A stretch of DNA of 38,278 nucleotides from a virus. The stretch lies in IMG/VR virus record IMGVR_UViG_3300046722_000089, positions 1-38,278 of that record; one strand, 5' to 3'. Below are positions 1 to 6,166 of this stretch, in pieces. The position numbers were made by a program, and so were the translations under genes. The notes below the pieces were generated by a model that made no database searches, had not been told where the DNA came from, and was given only the letters and a program-made list of their open reading frames with translations. Position 1 is the first letter of the stretch. Each line of letters opens with the position of its first letter.

Positions 1-127
1 TGCACTAAGTATTAATTTGTTGTAAAGATAATAATTATTTCGTTACGGCAACGCCTAAAATTTCGGAACTAACGGCAACTTTTTGTAAAATCTGTAAATA
101 ACGTAACCTATAAATATTATTAAAGTT
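1..127. repeat. Left copy of 127-bp terminal redundancy
   Basis: Bases 1-127 are identical to bases 38152-38278. The copy covers the 3' end of the spanin gene and its downstream noncoding sequence. Exactly 127 bp equals a common assembler k-mer size, so this probably reflects a contig that closes on itself (circular map) and not a biological terminal repeat. True unique length is then 38,151 bp. Confidence 0.95.
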
Positions 128-615
128 CCTATAAATGCTATTCCAAAGTGATTAAACTGCTTTTTATACACTTGTTTTGAATTCTCTTTCTTTACTGATG
201 TATTTGTATGTTTAACGGCTTTTTGTTCCTTAAAAACGCTGTTTTGTTTTATTTCTGAATTCTCTGTTTTGTTTGTTTGTGTATTATTCTTTTGAGTAGT
301 TTTCTTAACTGTTTTTTTAGCGTTATTTAAAACCGTTTTAGTTCCGTCTTTTTCAATTATAAAAGCCTCTTTTGTCGGATCTGTAGGTGTGTAAGTTGTT
401 TCCTCAGTAACCGTTTCGTTTTTATCGTCTGTCTTAACAGTTGTTTCTGTTTTAATGTTGGTTTCTGACTTATTTTCTATTATTGAATTATCTGTTGACT
501 CAGTTTTAGTTTCTTCTTTGGTTTCTGACTTTGAAACTTTACGCGCACCGCATGAACACATCGAAAGCAACAAAACAAATATCAAGCAACCGTAAATTAT
601 ATTTAGTTTTTTCAT
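55..615 (-). CDS. Probable unimolecular spanin (lipoprotein with C-terminal membrane anchor)
   Basis: The 186-residue protein has a lipoprotein-type signal peptide (basic MKK, hydrophobic stretch 5-19, Cys20 or Cys22 as lipidation site). A long hydrophilic Lys/Thr/Glu/Asn-rich linker (about 25-150) follows, then a single transmembrane helix (about 157-175) and a short basic tail. An N-terminal lipid anchor plus C-terminal membrane helix is the architecture of u-spanins such as T1 gp11, which join outer and inner membranes at lysis. It overlaps the endolysin gene by 4 bases (ATGA) and is the last gene of the late operon, as expected for a spanin. The lipobox is imperfect (Met or Ser before Cys). 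Function is inferred from architecture and position, not homology. Confidence 0.6.
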   Translation of the reverse strand: MKKLNIIYGCLIFVLLLSMCSCGARKVSKSETKEETKTESTDNSIIENKSETNIKTETTVKTDDKNETVTEETTYTPTDPTKEAFIIEKDGTKTVLNNAKKTVKKTTQKNNTQTNKTENSEIKQNSVFKEQKAVKHTNTSVKKENSKQVYKKQFNHFGIAFIGTLIIFIGYVIYRFYKKLPLVPKF

Positions 616-1103
616 AAGTTTTTAATTATGGTTTTAGCTACTGATTTCAATGTGTTTGCGTAGTTAGGATCTGTTGCGTATCCTGCCTTTTGCAATTCCT
701 CAAACCATTTATTGTAATCGCTACGAACTGCCAAAGCATTTTTATAACGTGGATTTTCAAAAAAGAACCTTGAATGATCTTTAAATGAATCGGCAGGAGT
801 TTTATATTTACGAAACCAATCTTTTACTTTATAACTCCACGTCCCATTTTTATTATCTACAATTGAAATTACTTCCGGAAACTTAGCGTTAGGAGTTTTT
901 AAAACCTCTCTAGTTGTTATTAATTGCTTTTCTGTATCAGTACTTTTTGCTTTAATTCCAAAAAACATATTTCCTGGCACTGCTTTTGCCCATCCTGTTT
1001 CAAGTGCTGCCTGTGTAAGTGTAGCAACATGATGTATTCCTGTTGTCCGTTCGCATTCTTTTGCATCGGCTAAAAAAGCTTTATTAAATTCTTTTGGTGT
1101 CAT
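612..1103 (-). CDS. Endolysin, glucosaminidase (FlgJ/LytG-like)
   Basis: The 163-residue protein is a single peptidoglycan glucosaminidase domain (Pfam Glucosaminidase family). Visible hallmarks are the AALETGWAK segment with probable catalytic Glu35, the NMFFGIKA segment after it, and the C-terminal GYATDPNYA motif (about 141-149) with its conserved Tyr. It would cleave the glycan strands of the host wall. No signal peptide is visible, so export probably depends on a holin. It overlaps its neighbours by 4 bases on each side (612-615 and 1100-1103), so it is translationally coupled to the membrane protein before it and the spanin after it. Confidence 0.88.
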   Translation of the reverse strand: MTPKEFNKAFLADAKECERTTGIHHVATLTQAALETGWAKAVPGNMFFGIKAKSTDTEKQLITTREVLKTPNAKFPEVISIVDNKNGTWSYKVKDWFRKYKTPADSFKDHSRFFFENPRYKNALAVRSDYNKWFEELQKAGYATDPNYANTLKSVAKTIIKNL

Positions 1104-1375
1104 TTCTTTAAGTTTTCGTGGTTATCTTCAGTAAGTGATTCTTTAAATTGTCTAAAACTAAATTTTTTATCAATCCAAATTTCTTTTGATTCTTTTGCCC
1201 TTCTTTCTTTTCTGATATACCATTGATTTGTAATTTGCAATACTAGCAAAGTCAAACTTAACATCGATATTATAGATTTAAAAACAATGTCCGCATCAAA
1301 ATATTCATATAAAAAATATAAAAATGTAGAAAACCAAGTACCGGTATTAAAAGCTTTTTCTAGTGCGTGGTGCAT
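1100..1375 (-). CDS. Small membrane protein of the lysis cassette
   Basis: The 91-residue protein has an aromatic hydrophobic stretch (about 14-26), a clear transmembrane helix (about 30-50) and a highly charged Lys/Glu-rich C-terminal half. It lies directly before the endolysin with a 4-base overlap. One or two membrane spans with a charged tail fits a holin or antiholin, but I recognise no family. It is one of three adjacent small membrane proteins, so the holin cannot be assigned with certainty. Confidence 0.6.
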   Translation of the reverse strand: MHHALEKAFNTGTWFSTFLYFLYEYFDADIVFKSIISMLSLTLLVLQITNQWYIRKERRAKESKEIWIDKKFSFRQFKESLTEDNHENLKK

Positions 1376-1376
1376 G

Positions 1377-1682
1377 TTATTTAGGTTCTAATTTGTAAAA
1401 GGCTACGGCTATTAATAAAAATATTAAACCGTTTAAATAAGTCAATAATTCCTGATCTAAAGATATAAAGAATTTTAATACAGAAAACAAAAGTATAGAC
1501 AACGATAAAGACGTGCCTAAATTACTAAGATGCCTATCTTTTTGTTCAAAAAATAATAAAGCCATTATAGCGTAATTAGAAACAAAAAAAGAACCGTTCC
1601 AAAAAGGCGTATCTGATGCAAACATCATGTAAATTGATGTAAACATTAGCAAAGCGTATAAAGGAATTGATTCTAATTTCAT
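1377..1682 (-). CDS. Four-helix small membrane protein, holin candidate
   Basis: I place the start at the ATG at 1680-1682, four bases after the stop of the preceding gene; an upstream in-frame ATG at 1745 would overlap that gene by about 60 bases. The 101-residue product has hydrophobic segments at about 6-22, 35-47, 54-72 and 81-98, so three or four membrane spans. Only one base separates it from the next gene. Size, topology and position suggest a holin or lysis regulator; no family was recognised. Confidence 0.6.
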   Translation of the reverse strand: MKLESIPLYALLMFTSIYMMFASDTPFWNGSFFVSNYAIMALLFFEQKDRHLSNLGTSLSLSILLFSVLKFFISLDQELLTYLNGLIFLLIAVAFYKLEPK

Positions 1683-1686
1683 AACA

Positions 1687-1950
1687 TTATCCTTTTGGTC
1701 CTTTTCCTGGAATCGGATCTCCGTCTGGTGCGTCAGCCTGAGCATTTGAACTTAAGTCAGATATTGTTTTGTCTTTCGCTTCGCTTCCTTTGCTAGATCC
1801 GAAAAAATACTGCATTGGTTGTCCAATAAAACCGATTAAAGCACCTAAAACCATTTGCTCTAAATGCAAAAAGCACATTGCAACCATTCCAAAAACAATT
1901 ATGAATAACGCCAAAATTGATTTTACATTAAACTCTTTGAACTGCATCAT
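1687..1950 (-). CDS. Two-helix small membrane protein, holin candidate
   Basis: The 87-residue protein has two close transmembrane helices (about 11-29 and 33-50) joined by a short turn, then a hydrophilic tail rich in Ser, Asp, Gly and Pro ending in a basic GKGPKG. A helical hairpin under 100 residues is the layout of class II holins. It opens the group of three membrane proteins before the endolysin. Two adjacent ATGs could serve as start. The holin role is an inference from topology and context. Confidence 0.6.
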   Translation of the reverse strand: MMQFKEFNVKSILALFIIVFGMVAMCFLHLEQMVLGALIGFIGQPMQYFFGSSKGSEAKDKTISDLSSNAQADAPDGDPIPGKGPKG

Positions 1951-1975
1951 TTCCTATATTTATTTAATTGTTTAA

Positions 1976-3865
1976 TTAGGGTTTTTGATAAATTGTCCGG
2001 CTCCCTGTTATTTTATAAAATCCCCCAGATGGAAGCCCGGCATCTGCGTCCGCTGCTGCGTCATTTGCGTAGGTGCCTATGTTGGCTACTGACATATTTA
2101 ATACTCTAAAATAACCGGTTAGTTTATTGAATGACGCTGATATCCCAGTAGTTCCACCGCCTGCTCCGCCATAATTGTATAGATTAAAATTAGAAGAACC
2201 ATCGCCAGCACCCTCTGATAAAACCCAGTGATTAACGCCTGCCACTTTATGGGTCAAACCTCCTGTGTTTGCAGTGCTAGGTGAATCAAAAACTAAATCT
2301 TTCAAACTGCCTTTTATGACCAGGCTCTCTGGTGTTTCTATAGCCCCCGTATTACTTATTTTTGTTAACGATTTATTTAAACTCCCCTTCGAATCGATAG
2401 AACTTATAAAATCGGTAGATGTAGAATTGTTAAACAACAACGTTCCTGTTTGACTACCTATTCCTTTCTCTTTGAATTGACCGTACACATTACCTACAAT
2501 AGTAGACCCACTAGGGTTATCTGAAACACAATTATATAGATTTATAGAGCTTGCATTTAAGGCGGACATATCAAAGCCGAAACTTGAATTTTCGTAAGAC
2601 CTACAGTTTACCAAGTTAATATCTGGTCTTGTCGATGTGAAGTCCTGATATGTTTTAAATCCCGTCGTGCCTTGTCTTTGTTCTATGTTAGATAAGTTTG
2701 AGTATAAAAAATTAATATCTAAATCAATACCTATACCCTGAGTTTTATAAATATCTACATTCGAAATATTATTACCTTGCACTATACCCGTATTTGCTAT
2801 ACCGTATGTAGTATATTCAATAGTACCGTTTGACAGGTTGTTAAATAAGCACGTAGTACTGTTCTCAGAAACGTAATTGACCCCACCCCCGTCATTGGTT
2901 CCGATAGATGTAATATAAAAATTAGAAACGCTATTTCCTTGTCCGTAAGCGTAATCGTTAGCCTTAAATATAAGTCCGTTTGAAGCGTGCCCGTGAGCGT
3001 CCAACCCGTTAACGGTACAACCTATTGATTTTATTACAAGTCCGTGAGTTCCGTAATAAGTAGATACGTTTGATACTTTAGCGTTTATTGTGTTTTCTAC
3101 AAGCATTGCGTGTACGGGGTCTGTTGCTCCTTTACATAATGCTGAAACATTACTGATAACAATACCTGTTCTTGGCGGTGAATTACTTTGTAATTGATGT
3201 AATCCGTCCTGAGAAGGTAGCCCTCCGGCTAAATTATAAAGTTGCCCAAAAAAAACAGCTTCCTGCGCTACTCCTGCAGCGTAGGCGTTACAGTAGTCTA
3301 AACCGCTGTCGACTCCTAAATCGTGCAACTGTATTCCGTCTTTTAACGAGCCGTCGAAAATTCCCAGTAATATGGTACCTCCTACTAATTTTGTAGGACT
3401 TGTTATTGTTGGTTTAACTCCTACTGATGTATATGTTATTATACTGTTCGTTATAGGCTTTCCGCTACCTATAAAAGCGACATTGCTTTTTATTTTAGCC
3501 TTTACAGGGCTTAAAAACGACCCTATACCTATTTTTACTATTCCGCCAGTTGACGGCAAAGCATCTAAAGCAGCGTCTATTGTTAAGAAGGCTTTTTTAT
3601 TGTTTCCAATCTGAGCCGTTGTATTGTTCCCGTTTGATTCTACATACACAACATCTACGTTATTTAGTCCAATTAAATTAACAGGGTCAATTTTACTAAC
3701 AGTAATCCCATCCGCATCAAAAGCCGGTAAAAAATTAACGCTTGTAACCGTTGAGGGTGTTTTAATTTTTAACGTGTTGGTAGTTGTATTTCCAAAAGTT
3801 GGATTCTGCAAAGTCTGCCCGTATCCGGCAACCGTAAGTAATAATATTAAAATGTATTTTTTCAT
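1976..3865 (-). CDS. Beta-helix tail fibre/tailspike-like protein with Sec signal peptide
   Basis: The start at 3863-3865 leaves one base after the previous stop. It gives a 629-residue protein beginning MKK, then a hydrophobic core and an AGYGQ cleavage-like site, a textbook type I signal peptide. The segment after about residue 65 has the VYVESNGNN...AFLTIDAALDAL pattern followed by many short Asn/Gly/Ser-rich beta repeats, typical of right-handed parallel beta-helix (pectate-lyase-fold) tailspikes. The C-terminus (ANDAAADADAGLPSGGFYK) resembles the ending common in Bacteroidota phage virion proteins. It is the last of the tail-tip genes, consistent with host-surface binding or polysaccharide depolymerisation. 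A longer in-frame start at 3943 would overlap the upstream gene by 77 bases and bury the signal peptide. Confidence 0.7.
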   Translation of the reverse strand: MKKYILILLLTVAGYGQTLQNPTFGNTTTNTLKIKTPSTVTSVNFLPAFDADGITVSKIDPVNLIGLNNVDVVYVESNGNNTTAQIGNNKKAFLTIDAALDALPSTGGIVKIGIGSFLSPVKAKIKSNVAFIGSGKPITNSIITYTSVGVKPTITSPTKLVGGTILLGIFDGSLKDGIQLHDLGVDSGLDYCNAYAAGVAQEAVFFGQLYNLAGGLPSQDGLHQLQSNSPPRTGIVISNVSALCKGATDPVHAMLVENTINAKVSNVSTYYGTHGLVIKSIGCTVNGLDAHGHASNGLIFKANDYAYGQGNSVSNFYITSIGTNDGGGVNYVSENSTTCLFNNLSNGTIEYTTYGIANTGIVQGNNISNVDIYKTQGIGIDLDINFLYSNLSNIEQRQGTTGFKTYQDFTSTRPDINLVNCRSYENSSFGFDMSALNASSINLYNCVSDNPSGSTIVGNVYGQFKEKGIGSQTGTLLFNNSTSTDFISSIDSKGSLNKSLTKISNTGAIETPESLVIKGSLKDLVFDSPSTANTGGLTHKVAGVNHWVLSEGAGDGSSNFNLYNYGGAGGGTTGISASFNKLTGYFRVLNMSVANIGTYANDAAADADAGLPSGGFYKITGSRTIYQKP

Positions 3866-3866
3866 G

Positions 3867-4658
3867 TTATATAAATTGAATTCTTTTTCCTGATTCCGGT
3901 ATAAAACCGAACGCAATGCTTGATCCTGTTTGTACCCAGTCATCGCCTATTAATGGTGCTCCCTCTAACAATATAAGTGTTGCTAATGCTGTAGTTCCTA
4001 TATCGAAAAGGTTTGTTATTCCATCTCCAAATCTTTCTGTTTTGGGTGGTATTCTTGGAGATACTGAACTTGCTAATGTTGTCAATGCTTGATAAACAGC
4101 ATCTTCACTTGGTGCAGTTGTTGTATTCCCTGAAGTTATTGTCTGTGTTACAATATTTACAGTTGGGTAAAATTCATAAGCGGTTCCCGCTGAGTTTACT
4201 CTTATTGACTGTAACGGCTGTAATGGCGAAGGAAATAAATTTAAGTATGTAACGTCAGGTAATTGAAATGGAATCAATTTTAATTGTGATTCGTCAACTA
4301 TAGGCACCATTCCATCATTTCCAAAATACTCAAAAGTATCGGCTAATTCGTCGAATCTATCAACTCCACTACCACCCGTTGTAAGCCAATCCCAAAAACC
4401 AACTGATCTAAGTTTTACGCGTAAATCTAATGGATTTGAAGCAACAGGCAATGTAGCGCCGTCAACAATTGTAACCTCATTGTACAATATTTGCTGAAGC
4501 TTAATTAAATTAGCTCCGTTTGACGTTTTAAAATGAGCTTCATTACCAACCGTAGTCATATCGTTACGAAGATTTGTAATTGTATTTACAGTATCCCCGT
4601 TAACTACGAAAGAAAACGAATCATCAGATAATTTTGTTATTAGTAATGAATTTGCCAT
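3867..4658 (-). CDS. Tail fibre-type structural protein
   Basis: The 263-residue protein is rich in Thr, Asn, Leu and Pro. A segment near residues 170-195 (ITSGNTTTAPSEDAVYQAL) resembles a short repeat common in fibre and receptor-binding proteins. No enzymatic motif is visible. It sits between the collar-domain protein and the beta-helix protein, with one-base gaps on both sides, so it probably contributes to the fibre or tip complex. Assignment is from context and composition. Confidence 0.55.
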   Translation of the reverse strand: MANSLLITKLSDDSFSFVVNGDTVNTITNLRNDMTTVGNEAHFKTSNGANLIKLQQILYNEVTIVDGATLPVASNPLDLRVKLRSVGFWDWLTTGGSGVDRFDELADTFEYFGNDGMVPIVDESQLKLIPFQLPDVTYLNLFPSPLQPLQSIRVNSAGTAYEFYPTVNIVTQTITSGNTTTAPSEDAVYQALTTLASSVSPRIPPKTERFGDGITNLFDIGTTALATLILLEGAPLIGDDWVQTGSSIAFGFIPESGKRIQFI

Positions 4659-4659
4659 T

Positions 4660-5157
4660 TTAAATTATTTTTTGAACAAATAAAGTTACTCGATATGGAG
4701 GTAAGTTTTTACCTACTCCACTTTCTCCTGCTGAACTTGTATTAATTGGCGTTCCTCCTGTTGCCGATGACGATTTAGCTGTTACGTATCCAAGTGCATC
4801 GTTTGGAGAAGTTGCAACAGAATGTGTATGCGCAACCAAAACAGCATCTTTTGACCCACCAATAGCTCCTAATGTTGGATAATTTACAGAATCATATCCT
4901 AATGGTGTTCTTCCGCGCCAATCCCTTGTTCCGTTTTGACCGTTGCAAATTGCATAACCTACCATTTCATTAGTTCCTAATCCGGATCCGTCAAAATTAG
5001 CAGCAATGTAAGAAGTGTCAACTTCCATAGCTTTCATTTCTCCGGTAAAAGTTGCGCCATCTGCCAAAGCTCCTAAAATATTACGAACAGTTGCAGCGGT
5101 ATTAGGTTGGTTATCTGCCAACGTATCTATTAATGTTTGATATTCTGATCTTGTCAT
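4660..5157 (-). CDS. Tail collar-domain fibre protein
   Basis: The 165-residue protein carries features of the phage tail collar/short tail fibre domain. These are a GYAICNGQNGTRDWRGRTPLG segment in two parts (about 67-88), an AHTHSV motif (about 109-114) and the C-terminal NLPPYRVTLFVQKI ending shared with microcystin-dependent and short tail fibre proteins. The N-terminal 40 residues probably attach it to the tail. It is a likely receptor-binding or fibre-tip component. Confidence 0.75.
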   Translation of the reverse strand: MTRSEYQTLIDTLADNQPNTAATVRNILGALADGATFTGEMKAMEVDTSYIAANFDGSGLGTNEMVGYAICNGQNGTRDWRGRTPLGYDSVNYPTLGAIGGSKDAVLVAHTHSVATSPNDALGYVTAKSSSATGGTPINTSSAGESGVGKNLPPYRVTLFVQKII

Positions 5158-5163
5158 AGTATT

Positions 5164-5994
5164 TTATGTATAAATGTAAAAATCATCCACTAGCCAATCA
5201 AAACTTGCGAAATCGCCTTGACTAACAACCGATTCATTATAAGTTTCATTTGGATGCATAACTAAATAATAATCCATTGTAGTGAAGTTTTGTCTGCTAT
5301 TTGACCAAGCCAACTCCGGTGCTTCGTAATAGTTTGCGCGAACCGAATCAACGTAAACAAAAGGCAGTCCTAATATTTTTTTAAGTTGTATAAGATTATC
5401 ACGGCTCATGTTTTCAGTACTCCACCATTCTATATTATCGTACTTTATAGCGGATGAAACCGTACTTTTAGCTGATTCTTGGTAATAAGTTGTAATTTCT
5501 TGTGGCAATCCTTTTTCACGGAACCAAGTAGTAAACTGAATTGTTTGAAATGGTTCTGATTTTTTATATTTGTAGGCGATAAACGCTGTTTTTTCTTCGT
5601 CAATTTCCGTTATTTTAAACGGGTTTGTGTAGAAAGTTTCGCCTAGTGCCTGAGTTATTTCAAGGTAAATTAAACCCCATCCAAAGTCCTGAGGTATATT
5701 GGTTAAACTCCAAATAAATTGCGGGTTTCCGTTATCTGAATTGGTTAATGATTCCACCATGAAAGATTCGGTAATATCGCCTAATTCAGTCCCGCACAAA
5801 GAAAATACTTTAACTGTCCAATCTTCTAAATTTATACCGCCTGTTGTGTTGGTAACTTGAATGTATTTGTTTGGATTGTTGGGTAATAGTTGAACACCGG
5901 AAAAATCAAATTCCTGGTTGAGCCATGAATTTTTGAAGTACATAGCTTCGTCTAGCGACTTAAAAATATTTATTACCGGCGAAACTAAACTCAT
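5164..5994 (-). CDS. Tail-tip structural protein, unrecognised
   Basis: The 276-residue protein is acidic and aromatic with many predicted beta strands (repeated W, Y and F with T/N/S) and no membrane segment or catalytic motif. It lies between the large tail protein and the collar-domain protein, so a baseplate or distal-tail role is likely. Its ATG overlaps the stop of a 23-codon upstream reading frame (5991-6062) and it follows a terminator and -7 promoter box. Confidence 0.6.
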   Translation of the reverse strand: MSLVSPVINIFKSLDEAMYFKNSWLNQEFDFSGVQLLPNNPNKYIQVTNTTGGINLEDWTVKVFSLCGTELGDITESFMVESLTNSDNGNPQFIWSLTNIPQDFGWGLIYLEITQALGETFYTNPFKITEIDEEKTAFIAYKYKKSEPFQTIQFTTWFREKGLPQEITTYYQESAKSTVSSAIKYDNIEWWSTENMSRDNLIQLKKILGLPFVYVDSVRANYYEAPELAWSNSRQNFTTMDYYLVMHPNETYNESVVSQGDFASFDWLVDDFYIYT

Positions 5995-6062
5995 AAATCC
6001 CTGTTATCACAACGTTGATTAAAAACAATCAATACTAATGGAATCCCGCCATTGCTTTCCAT
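5991..6062 (-). CDS. Possible 23-residue leader ORF coupled to the next gene
   Basis: An ATG at 6060-6062 opens a 23-codon frame (starting MESNGGIPLVLIVF) whose TGA overlaps the ATG of the 276-residue tail gene as ATGA. The frame stays open 15 further codons upstream to a TAA at 6108-6110, without an ATG. It lies about 45 bases after the -7 promoter box. Composition looks protein-like. It could be a coupled leader peptide or the remnant of a longer gene. Confidence 0.35.
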   Translation of the reverse strand: MESNGGIPLVLIVFNQRCDNRDL

Positions 6063-6111
6063 GTAAATATGGCTGTACTCAGTGTTATACGATATATTGA
6101 TTATTGTTTAG

Positions 6112-6119
6112 CAAATATA
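6112..6119 (-). promoter_or_regulatory. Bacteroidota -7 promoter box TATATTTG
   Basis: On the minus strand the sequence reads TATATTTGC, matching the Bacteroidota -7 consensus TAnnTTTG. It lies directly after the terminator at 6126-6154, and would restart transcription for the fibre and lysis genes. I do not find a matching TTG at the usual -33 distance. Confidence 0.55.
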
Positions 6120-6120
6120 A

Positions 6121-6154
6121 ATAAAAAAACCTACATAATTAGTATGTAGGTTTT
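6121..6154 (-). terminator. Rho-independent terminator after the large tail gene
   Basis: A perfect 11-bp stem (6126-6136 with 6144-6154) encloses a 7-base loop. On the minus strand it is followed by a run of seven T. It sits 12 bases after the stop of the 876-residue tail gene. Confidence 0.85.
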
Positions 6155-6166
6155 AAAATGATTTTA

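Noticed and set aside
1769-1975. Plus-strand open frames, such as the one of 68 codons at 1769-1975 and others at 2265, 3372, 7098, 8693, 12481, 14944, 19217 and 28554
   Set aside because: They are shadows of minus-strand genes with good protein families, have skewed composition (Phe, Leu, Ser and Cys) and no promoter or gene context.
3866-3943. Longer N-terminal start (655 residues) for the beta-helix protein
   Set aside because: It would overlap the upstream gene by 77 bases and bury a good signal peptide; the 3865 start leaves a one-base gap.
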